Shown piece by piece: positions 54,026-63,500 of a DNA stretch of 64,000 nt. Made by a program: the position numbers and the translations under genes. The notes under the pieces are model-generated. The model did not search any database, was not told where the DNA came from, and was given only the letters and a program-made list of their open reading frames with translations. Position 1 is the stretch's first letter; each line of letters begins with the position of its first letter. The stretch spans positions 1 to 64,000 of the forward strand of contig SSGH01000020.1 of the NCBI GenBank assembly GCA_008015835.1, read 5' to 3'. This DNA comes from Lysobacter sp. Lineage in GTDB: Bacteria > Pseudomonadota > Gammaproteobacteria > Xanthomonadales > Xanthomonadaceae.

Positions 54026-54413
54026 CGCGACACTATAGAGGCTCGTCGCGATGGCCACTCGAATGGGAGCCGACTGCGGCGCGCTGCGCGCTGGCGGCGC
54101 ACGGCTATCCGTTCGACCGGCGGTGCGGGGGCTCGTCCGGAGGCGCGATTACGGTCGGCGGTCGCAACGCTTCATGAGGTTCGACCGCGCTGCGCGGGCG
54201 TCGGCCATGGCCGTGACGGCGGTCATCGGGACCGACGGCACCTTGCGACTGTTTCACGTTTTGTTTACAAATGGCGCCGGGCCTGGCGCCCGTCGGGCCG
54301 CTTCGTCGGCCTCACGTTCGCCGACAAGCCTTTGATCCGCCGGAAGGTAGGGGGCCATCGGGCGGTTGTTGACGCAGTACCCATACCAATAACCGTATTT
54401 CAGGGAGAACACC
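54026..54413. other. Intergenic region upstream of the TonB-dependent receptor
   Basis: 388 bases between the divergent slt and receptor genes. No gene is supported. An AT-rich patch (GTTTCACGTTTTGTTTACAA at 54250-54269) and TTGACG at 54369-54374 suggest promoter activity, but no good -10 was found. AGGGAGA at 54402-54408 is the receptor's ribosome-binding site. No Fur box or other clear operator was seen. Confidence 0.45.
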
Positions 54414-57266
54414 ATGAGCCATCCCCGCCGCAATCGTTTAGCGGCCGCCGTGCACGTGAGCCTGCTGCTCGCGCTGCCCCTCGTCGCGTCGGCGCAAGAC
54501 GCCGCGGACGACCAGACGCTGGACACCATCAACGTCACCGGTACCCGCATCAAGCAGACCAATACGGTCACCGCCCAGCCGGTCTTCGTGCTCGATCGCG
54601 CCAAACTCGAAGAGACCGGCGCCAAGAGCGTCGGCGAAATTCTGCAGCAGATGACCGCCAGCGGTAAGGCGTTGAACGCGAAGTTCAATTCCTCCGGCAA
54701 CTTCGGCTACCCGCCGGACGGCGGCGGCATCGGCGCCGGTTCGGCCCAGGTCGATCTGCGCAACCTCGGCTCGCAGCGCGTGCTCGTTCTCGTCGACGGC
54801 ATCCGCTGGGTCAACGAATCCTCGGCCTCCGGCGTCAGCGGCAGCGCCGACCTCAACACCATTCCGCTGGCCATCGTCGAGCGCATCGAAGTGCTGGAAG
54901 ACGGCGCCTCGGCGATTTACGGCTCCGACGCCATCGGCGGCGTGGTCAACATCATCACCCGCCGCGATTTCAAGGGCGCCGAAGTGCATGCCTCCTACGG
55001 CGAATACAGCCGCGGCGGCGACACCAAGGACCTCTCGCTGACCCTCGGCGGCGGCGGCGACGGCTGGACCGGCGTGTTCGGCGTCAGCTACTACGATCAG
55101 GAACAGATCAGCTCCGCCGATTGGGAGCAGTCCCGCAACTGTCAGCCGGGCGCGGGCCTCGGCGCGTGCAGCTCGGGCACGCCGCAGGGTCGTTTCTTGT
55201 TCGACATCTACAACATCACGCTCAACAACGGCACCACTACGCCGGTATTCGTGCCGGGCAACCCGAACGGCGGCACCTACCACCAGTTCACCGGCGCCGA
55301 TCGCTTCAACTACGCGCCGTTCAATCTGCTGTTGACGCCGAGCGAGCGCAAGTCGGTGTTCGCGGCGTTGAATTTCGACATCAGCGAAAACGCGCGCCTG
55401 CACGTCAAGGCGCTCTACAACAATCGTCAGTCGTTCAATCAGGCCGCGCCGGAACCGATCTTCGTCGGCCCGGGCGCCGGCACCGGCGGTATCGCCGACA
55501 CGATCACGATCCCGGCGAACCATCCGTTCAATCCGTTCGGCGTCGCGCTCGACGACAGCAACGGCTTCGTCTTCATCGGCCGTCGTCCGCTGGAAGTGGG
55601 TCCGCGTCAGTTCACCCAGAACGTCGACACTTGGTACTTCAACGTCGGCGCCGACGGCTTGTTCAACGTGGGCGACCGAAGCTTCGGCTGGGACGCGAAC
55701 TACGTCCACACCGTCAACGATGCGGTGCAGAAATTCACCAACGGCTACAACGTCGCGCGCATCCGCACCGCGCTGGGCGATCCGGCCGTCTGCGCCGCCA
55801 CCCCGGGCTGCACCCCGCTGGATATCTTCGGCGGCCAGGGCCGTCCGATGACCCGCGCGATGATCGACTACATCCGCACCAATCAGCGCGACGCGAGCAA
55901 GCAGACGCTGGATCTGTGGTCCGTCAACGTCAACGGCGACCTGTTCAACATCGGCGATCGCGCCGCCGGCTTCGCCGCGGGCGCGGAAGTGCGTCGCTAC
56001 AAGGGCGAGTTCAACCCCGATCCGCTGCGTCAGACCGGCGAATCGCAGGACTCCTTCGCCTCGCCGGTGTCGGCCAGCTACAACGTTCGCGAAATCTACA
56101 GCGAGTTCAACTTCCCGGTGCTGGCGACGCTCGACCTGAGCGCCGCGCTGCGTTACTCGGATTACTCGACCTTCGGCGGCGAAACCACCGGTAAGGCCGG
56201 TTTCCGCTTCCAGCCGATCGAAGACTTGGTGCTCCGCGGCACGTATTCGCGCGGCTTCCGCGCGCCGAATCTCGGCGAGCTGTACGGCCTCACCCAGTTC
56301 GGCGCCACGCTGACCGACCCCTGCGGCCCGACCGGTTCGCCGGTGGTGGACCGCACCAACGGCGTCTCGCCGGGTCTGGAAGCGGCGTGCGTCGCGCAGG
56401 GCGTGCCGGACAACTTCGAGCAGGCCAACACCCAGATCACCACCTTCACCGGCGGCAACCCGAATCTGGAGCCGGAAACCTCAGACAGCTACAGCCTCGG
56501 CGTGGTGTACAGCCCGGGTTGGGGCGAAGACAAGGCGTGGTCGCAGAAACTCGATTTCGAAATCGGTTACTACAACCACAAGATCGACGGCGCCGTGCAG
56601 TCGCGCGACATCCAGACCCTGTTGAACGCCTGCTACAACGAAGGCAACGGCACCGACCCGGCGCTGTGCTCGCCGTTCTCGCGTCAGGGCAGCGGCAACC
56701 TCAACCCGCCGAGCAACTTCCTGCAGAACTTCGGCACGGTCGAGACCGACGGCATCGATCTGAAGGCCAACTGGGTGGGCCCGGAATGGGGCTTCGGCAC
56801 CCTCACCGCGTCCGCGCAGGCCACCTACGTCAACGACTACAAAGCGGTCGACGAAGACGGCATCGAGTCCTCGCGTCAGGTCGGCATCGAAGTCAACGAC
56901 AGCGCGATTCCGGAGTGGCAGGCCAACGTGCAGTTGGGTTGGAGCAAGAGCGACTTCTCGGCGACCTACGGCCTGCGCTACATCGACGCCGTCGAAGAGG
57001 ATTGCAACAACGCCACCATCAGCGACGTGCCGAACTGCCGCAACGCGCGCACCGTGAACACGCTGGGGTCGACCACCTACCACGACGTGCAGTTCGCGTG
57101 GAAGAACGCGTTCACGTTGGACGGCCTGCGTCTCACCGTCGGCGCCAACAACGTGTTCGGCAAAGAACCGCCGGTGTGCGTGACCTGCTCGCTGAACGGC
57201 TACGACGCGGGCACCTACGACCTGCCGGGCGCCTACTGGTACGTCAACGCGGACTATCGCTTCTGA
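54414..57266 (+). CDS. TonB-dependent outer-membrane receptor
   Basis: 950 residues. A signal peptide ends near residue 27 (LPLVASAQD). The TonB-box-like [10 protein letters not shown] and plug domain (residues about 40-190: [48 protein letters not shown]) are followed by a 22-strand barrel ending with [10 protein letters not shown] (C-terminal Phe). Several extracellular loops contain Cys pairs, for example GLGACSSG and CAATPGC. This is the large receptor type abundant in Lysobacterales for carbohydrate or peptide uptake. Substrate cannot be told. A strong terminator follows; the RHS gene lies 260 bases downstream. Confidence 0.93.
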   Translation: MSHPRRNRLAAAVHVSLLLALPLVASAQDAADDQTLDTINVTGTRIKQTNTVTAQPVFVLDRAKLEETGAKSVGEILQQMTASGKALNAKFNSSGNFGYPPDGGGIGAGSAQVDLRNLGSQRVLVLVDGIRWVNESSASGVSGSADLNTIPLAIVERIEVLEDGASAIYGSDAIGGVVNIITRRDFKGAEVHASYGEYSRGGDTKDLSLTLGGGGDGWTGVFGVSYYDQEQISSADWEQSRNCQPGAGLGACSSGTPQGRFLFDIYNITLNNGTTTPVFVPGNPNGGTYHQFTGADRFNYAPFNLLLTPSERKSVFAALNFDISENARLHVKALYNNRQSFNQAAPEPIFVGPGAGTGGIADTITIPANHPFNPFGVALDDSNGFVFIGRRPLEVGPRQFTQNVDTWYFNVGADGLFNVGDRSFGWDANYVHTVNDAVQKFTNGYNVARIRTALGDPAVCAATPGCTPLDIFGGQGRPMTRAMIDYIRTNQRDASKQTLDLWSVNVNGDLFNIGDRAAGFAAGAEVRRYKGEFNPDPLRQTGESQDSFASPVSASYNVREIYSEFNFPVLATLDLSAALRYSDYSTFGGETTGKAGFRFQPIEDLVLRGTYSRGFRAPNLGELYGLTQFGATLTDPCGPTGSPVVDRTNGVSPGLEAACVAQGVPDNFEQANTQITTFTGGNPNLEPETSDSYSLGVVYSPGWGEDKAWSQKLDFEIGYYNHKIDGAVQSRDIQTLLNACYNEGNGTDPALCSPFSRQGSGNLNPPSNFLQNFGTVETDGIDLKANWVGPEWGFGTLTASAQATYVNDYKAVDEDGIESSRQVGIEVNDSAIPEWQANVQLGWSKSDFSATYGLRYIDAVEEDCNNATISDVPNCRNARTVNTLGSTTYHDVQFAWKNAFTLDGLRLTVGANNVFGKEPPVCVTCSLNGYDAGTYDLPGAYWYVNADYRF

Positions 57267-57300
57267 TCCCGCGCTGATCGCGTCACAGCGTCAAACACGA

Positions 57301-57331
57301 ACGGGCGGCGATGCGAATCGCCGCCCGTTTT
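57301..57331 (+). terminator. Terminator after the TonB-dependent receptor
   Basis: A perfect 12-base-pair stem (57301-57312 with 57317-57328, loop GCGA) followed by TTTTCG. It lies 34 bases after the receptor stop, so the RHS gene is not expected to be expressed from the receptor promoter. Confidence 0.9.
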
Positions 57332-57381
57332 CGTTCGACCAAGCTCACAGCCATAACCTGTAAGAAATGACAGGTCGAGAT

Positions 57382-57411
57382 TTGATTTCTAATTGCCGGC
57401 GGATTGATAAG
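57382..57411 (+). promoter_or_regulatory. Possible promoter of the RHS gene
   Basis: TTGATT (57382-57387), an 18-base spacer and GATAAG (57406-57411) in a distinctly AT-rich stretch. A short inverted repeat ACCTGT-8-ACAGGT (57356-57375) lies just upstream of it. The start codon is 115 bases downstream. Confidence 0.35.
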
Positions 57412-57512
57412 GTGAAAGAGCAAGTGGTATGCATCGCCCCGATTCGATGCGCATCGAATCTCGCGCTGCGAGAATCGGACCGCTCATGATCGGCGACCAG
57501 AATGCGGTCTGG

Positions 57513-57518
57513 AAGGAG
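57513..57518 (+). promoter_or_regulatory. Ribosome-binding site that sets the RHS gene start
   Basis: AAGGAG, seven bases before the ATG at 57526. It favours this start over the in-frame ATGs at 57502 and 57565, which have no such sequence. Confidence 0.75.
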
Positions 57519-57525
57519 TCGCGTG

Positions 57526-60500
57526 ATGCGACAGACCGTCGCCAGTTCAAGGGGATCATTCTCGATGCACGCTTTTAGCGCAGTAGAGCCGCGTTCCGCC
57601 AGCATTCCTTCAGCTAAAACCGCCGAAGCGAGCGACCGGGTCGAAATGACCGGTCGTGCCGGTGGTGCCGCATTGGGTGCCGTGCCCGAGAGGCGAACCC
57701 CGCCGTATCTGGCGTCCGCGCTGTTGGTGGTCGTGATCGCCGTGCTTTTGTTGCCGATGGGCGTCGTGCTGCGCGCGACATTCGCCGGAACGCCGGCGGC
57801 GGGTGGTTTCGCGATCTCCGCGGACACCGTCTCCGATAGCGTCTCGGCGACCGCCGCCGAATTTCGCGTCGACGAGTCGGGGGCGGCTACGTATTCAATC
57901 CCGCTGTTGACGGTGCCCGGCGTGGCCGGGGTCGCGCCGAAGCTGTCGTTGATTTACTCCAGCCAAAGCGGATACGGGCCGCTGGGCAAAGGCTGGTCGA
58001 TCGACGGGATGTCGGCGATCTCGCGCTGTCGCGCCACTCGCGAGGCTGGCGATTTCGTCGTCGGGGGCGTCGTCACCGACGGCAACCCCGCGCCTGTGAA
58101 TTACACCGCGAGCGATCGTTATTGCCTGGACGGCCAGCGTCTGGTGCCGAGTGCGGATACGTTCGCATGTCCGGCGGTCGCCGGTATGGCGGTCGAGAAT
58201 TTGCGCACCGAGATCCAATCCTTCCAGCGGATCTGCGCTTACACACCGAGCGGGGGTAGCAACGGCGTCGCGTTTTTCACGGTGGAGCGCAAGGACGGCT
58301 CGATCAGTTGGTACGGCGACCGTGACAACAATATCACCGCCAACCGTCCCGACGGCTACGTCAACGCGACGGCGCCGGGCAAGGAAGCGTTCGCTTTGAG
58401 TTGGGCGCAGACGCGGTTTCAAGACTCCACCGGCAACTACATCGATTACACCTATTACGAGAATCCCAACAGCATCGTCGGCGAGCACTTGCCGGCGATG
58501 GTCAAGTACACCGGGCGCACACAGTTGCCCGGTCAAGCGACGGCGGCGCAGGCGCCGTTCGCGCAGTTCACCTTCGTTTATGCGACGCGCGCCGCCGATC
58601 AACGCGCTGTGGGTTACGTGAGCGGCGGCATCGTGACCCAAGGGCACCGCCTCGTCGGCGTTCGTTCGGAGAACGAAGGTGTGCAGTTGCGCTATTACGC
58701 ACTGAACTATTCCTCTAGCGCCGCCGGCAGCGGCCAGGACACTCTGACGCAGGTTCTGGAGTGCCGAGACGATACCCTTGCGGTGTGCGCGGCACCGACG
58801 ACGTTCGCTTGGAGCGCGGGCAAATACGAGTTCGCGACCAAGGAATACCCGAGTAATCTCGTCTTCGGCGACATCACGCAATGGCGCGGTTTCAAACAAG
58901 GCGATATCGATGGCGATGGACGGCAAGACCTGGTGTTCATCAAGGAAGGCAGCGGCGGCGCGGTCTGCTCGTCGGAATTCATCCTGATTGCCTTTTCGAT
59001 CATCGACAGTTCCGGACGCCCGGCTTACGAAATGGGCCCGAGCCAATGCACCACCCCCAACGGCAGCGTCGGCATCGATCAGCGCGGCGACGGCGGCTGG
59101 CAACTCGTCGATTACAACGGCGACGGACGCGACGATTTATTCATTTCCAGTCCGCTCGGCCAGGGCTGGCGTTTGTTCTTGTCCACAGGGCGCGGCACCG
59201 CCAAGGTTTTCGACGACACGCAGAATCAAATCTCCGCGCTATCGCCGGCGATCCCGTCCAGCGATGTCGCGAACCAGCAACCGCAATTGGCCGATCTCAA
59301 CGGCGATGGTCTGACCGATGTGGTCTATGCGAATGCGGGCGATGGCCCCGTGGCGCGCATCATGGAGCGCAGTGGCGGCACCTATGTTTGGGGTGCGGAG
59401 CGTTCGATCGCGCTCGACGTACCGCTGTCCTCGTTATTGCCTGCGGCCGATCCGCGCTGCAGCGATCCTGCCTATACCTGCAGCCGTACGCTCCTACCGT
59501 CGCAGAAAGGCGGTTTCGTGCAATTGGCCGATTTCAACGGCGATGCCGCATCCGATTTGTTGATGAATGTGCGCGATATCGTGTCCTGGGAGGACACATG
59601 TAGCTGCACCGGACCTAACTGCCAACAACAAGGGATTCCATCGACGCAACCCTACGATGTGCTCGAAGAATTCGTGTCGGGTGGCGTCGCCTCGACTCAA
59701 ACATGCAGCGGCGCAGGGCTCGATATCACCGTCACAACGCATGCGATGACGGTGAAGTCGGTTGCGCCGACATCCGTCACGCTTTCTCTTTATTCCACGC
59801 TTGGCACAGCGGGAACTGCGGGACTGAATTCTGTTAACTACGCCGATGCCAACGGCGATGGCCTCACCGACGTGTTTTATCGGGCGAGCAGCGGTAGCGA
59901 TTGGTCCTATCGCGTCAACACCGGCGCGGGGTTATCCGCGCCGGCGGCTCTGGGCATCGTCGATTTCCGAGAGTTGACTCGCTTCCTCGACATCAACGGC
60001 GATGGCCGCGCGGATGTGCTGTACGTGATCAATCCGGGCAACTACAAAGCTTACAACGTACGCTACGCGTTGCCGTCCGGGGGCTTTGGGCCGGGAACCT
60101 GGATCCCGGGTGTCGCCGGCAGCAACGGGAATGCGCTGGTGTGCGAAGGTTTCGCCTGCGACAGCAATCTCAAGGCGCCGATGTTCGGCGACTTCGACGG
60201 CGACGGTAATCTCGATTTCATGTCGCTGAAGCTGGCGAACAGCCCGGATCTGTTCGTGTCGCGGGCGAATACGCGTTATGTCCCGCGCGACGTCATCACC
60301 AAGATCGCCAACGGCTTCGGCGCCGAGACCGAGATCATGTATTCGCCGCTGACGCTGAAGGACTTCTATCGTCCGGATACCGGAACGCGCAATGCCGCGA
60401 ACTGGGGCCGTGGCGCGCCGGTACAGGATGTGCTTGGGCCGTTGTATGCCGTGCAGCAAGTGTCCAGTAGTTCGCCGCAGAACGGCGTCACCACGACGAA

Positions 60501-63500
60501 ATCGACATTGCATTACCGCTATAACGGCGCCAAGCTGCAGGGCGGCGGACGAGGATTGCTCGGCTTCCGCGAGATCGCGACGGTCGATCCGAATCAAACC
60601 GGCGGTTATATCGTCACCAAAACCCAGTATGCGCAAAATTTCCCGTTCGTCGGAGTGCCGACGCAGACGTCGAAGTTCGCGAACATCAATCTTGTGTTCG
60701 TGCCGCCTGCATGCTTGACCGCAACCCCGATCGAGACATGCTTCGCGCCCCGTGCTCAGGCCGGCACAACGTTGGGCGGAACCGCTTTCTCGCAAAGCAC
60801 GCAAGTGTGGACGGCGGTGCTCGATCAAGGCACTGCATTCGGAACGTTCGCGCCAGCCTCAGTGGGGCCCGCTTTGCCGCTCACGGCTGGAAGCGAGGAA
60901 GCGGCGGCGGATCCCTTCACGGCGACCCAGACCAGCCGCGTCGTCACCACGTTCAATTACGGCTCCTTCGGCAACGTCGCCAGCAGCTCGGTCGACACCT
61001 ACGCCGGCACATCGACGACGCCGATGTCCACGGTGCTGACGAGCAACACGTACAACGACGATGCGGTACGCTGGCGCCTTGGGCGCCTGACCGCCAGCAC
61101 CGTGACCCATAAGCGTCCAGGCATGCCCGATGTGGTCCGTTCGACATCGTTCGCCTACCAGATGACAGGGCCCGCCACCGGGCTGCTGACGGAAGAACGG
61201 ATTCAACCCAGCGGCGATGTGTTCCAGGATTTGCGCAAGGTCTACACGCTCGACGATTACGGCAACCGTGTCTTCAGCGCGGTCTGCACGAAACAAGTCG
61301 CCGATTGCCGTTCGACCAATATCCAATACAGCATGTGGGACTGGGAGCGTATCCACCGCTACGGTCGGCAGCTCTACGACGCGCGTGGCCGCTATCCGAC
61401 GCAAACGATCGAGTTGTTCCGCCCCGCGACGGCGACCGATATCAATACGCAGCCGGTGGAGGTCGCGACGAGCGAGGTCCTGAGCCGCGATGCGTTCGGC
61501 AACGTCACCGAGGCGGTGAACCTGAGCAATGTGCGCAGCGTGGCGCGTTACGGCACGCTCGGCCGCGCGTACTACGCCTGGCAACAAACCGACCCGACCA
61601 ACACCATCCCCAACGCATCGGGGACGGTCGGCGCGAGCACGTTGACCACGTTCCGCTGGTGCAACACCGGCAGCGGTGCGGTCGCCTGCCCGTCCCGTGC
61701 GCGGTTCCGCAGCAAGATCACGGCTACGGCGTCGCCGACGGGCTGGGTCTATTACGACGTTCTCGGTCGCGAAGTGCTGAAGGTGGCGCAAACCTTCAAC
61801 GCAGGCGTGAGCGGCAAAGACGCGACAGGCGTATGCACCGAGTACGATGCGGTGGGGCGCGCGCATCGGGTTTCGATGCCGTTTTTCGTGCCGGGTACGA
61901 CCGCAGCGGGCGAACCGGATGTCGCGAACGTCTGCAGCGATGCCGCGCGCAAGTGGGTGCGCACCGAGTTCGACGTATTGGGCCGCCCGCTCAAAGTCAC
62001 CGAAGCGAACAATGCCATCAGTACGGTCGCCTACAACGGCCTGACCGTCACCAAAACCAATGCGCGCAACAACGTCACGGTCGAAGTGAAGAATGCCTTG
62101 GGCGAGTTGGCGCAGGTGACCGATGCGGCCGGTTTGAGTACGTTCTACGCCTACGATGCCGCCGGCAATCTGGGCGCAGTCAGCCGCGATGCGGGCCGCG
62201 GCGCGATCGTTAGCTCGATGGGCTACGACGCGCTGGGCCGCAAAACCTACATGAACGACCCGGATGCGGGCGTGCGGTATCTGGGCTACAACGCGCTAGG
62301 CGAATTACTGTTCGAGCATGACGGCGTCTACGGCGGCCGTCAGCAACGTTACGACTTCCGTGGCCGTGTGCAGTGGCGCGGCGTCTGGTTCAATCCGACG
62401 CCGACGACGTCTGCGTGGGAGCACTCCTCAACCAGCAATTTCGACACGGCCGCGAACGGAATTGGACAGGAGAACTGCACGTTTGCGGATGGGTTCGCTT
62501 ACGCGGGTTGGCAGGGTCAGAGCGACAAGGTGCAGAATTGGTCGCGTTGCAACACGTACGACACGATGGGCCGCGCGACGGCAAGCGCGACATCGATCGA
62601 CGGCGTGAGCTACGTCAGCGCGGTGATCTACGACAACCTCAGCCGCGCGCAACGCAGCCAGGACCCGAGCGGCAAATGGCTGAAGACCGAGTACAACGCA
62701 CGCGGTCATGCCGTGCGGCTGTGCGAATCGAGCGCGAGCGACGCGAGCGCGGCCTGCGCCAGCGGTGTGGCGACGACCTATCTGGAGACGCAGGAAACCG
62801 ATGCGTTCGGCAACGTCGCGAAAGACACGCGCGGCGGTGTCAACGCCATGCAGACCTGGCGCGCGTACGACCCGCTGACCGGGCGCGCATCGGAAATCTG
62901 CGTCGGTTCGGACAACGTATCGTGCCAGTTGATGCGCGACCGCTACGTGTGGGACAACGTCGGCAATTTGAGCTGGCGCGACCGCAAGGACTACGGCGAA
63001 GACTTCTGGTACGACGCGGCGGATCGGTTCAACATCTCGCGGGTCAACCGCATTGGGGCGACGAGCTACGGTTACGGTACCGGGACGGTGACCGACTGGG
63101 TCACCTACGACAAACTGGGCAATATCTGCGCGCGGCTGATGCGAGGTAACGATGCGACGTGGATGAACTACAACGGTCGCGCGGGCTGCGGCTTGGACGG
63201 CGCAGACGGCACGATCGTCAACACCAGCCAGACGCTGAGTCCGCATCAAGTGCGGCAGTCCAACAGCTACAGCGATTACGTCTACGACAGTCACGGCAAC
63301 CAGACCTTCGCCGACAGCAGCACCAGCGACAGCAACGACCGCACCATCCGCTACAGCGCGGACGACAAGGCTTACGAGATATTCAAAGGCCCCGGCGCGG
63401 CGCCGAACCGCATGGCGCGGTTCTGGTACGACCCGGCCGGCAACCGCTACAAGCGCGAAGACACGGGCATCGGCATCACCGGCACCCGCAGAACGATCTA

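Noticed and set aside
54369-54397. Promoter of the TonB-dependent receptor with TTGACG
   Set aside because: The -35 is fair, but no hexamer at 16-18 bases resembles TATAAT, so it is not listed as a feature.
57895-59103. Open frame of about 400 codons on the minus strand inside the RHS gene
   Set aside because: The plus strand codes for continuous SpvB and FG-GAP motifs here. The minus-strand product has no resemblance to a family.
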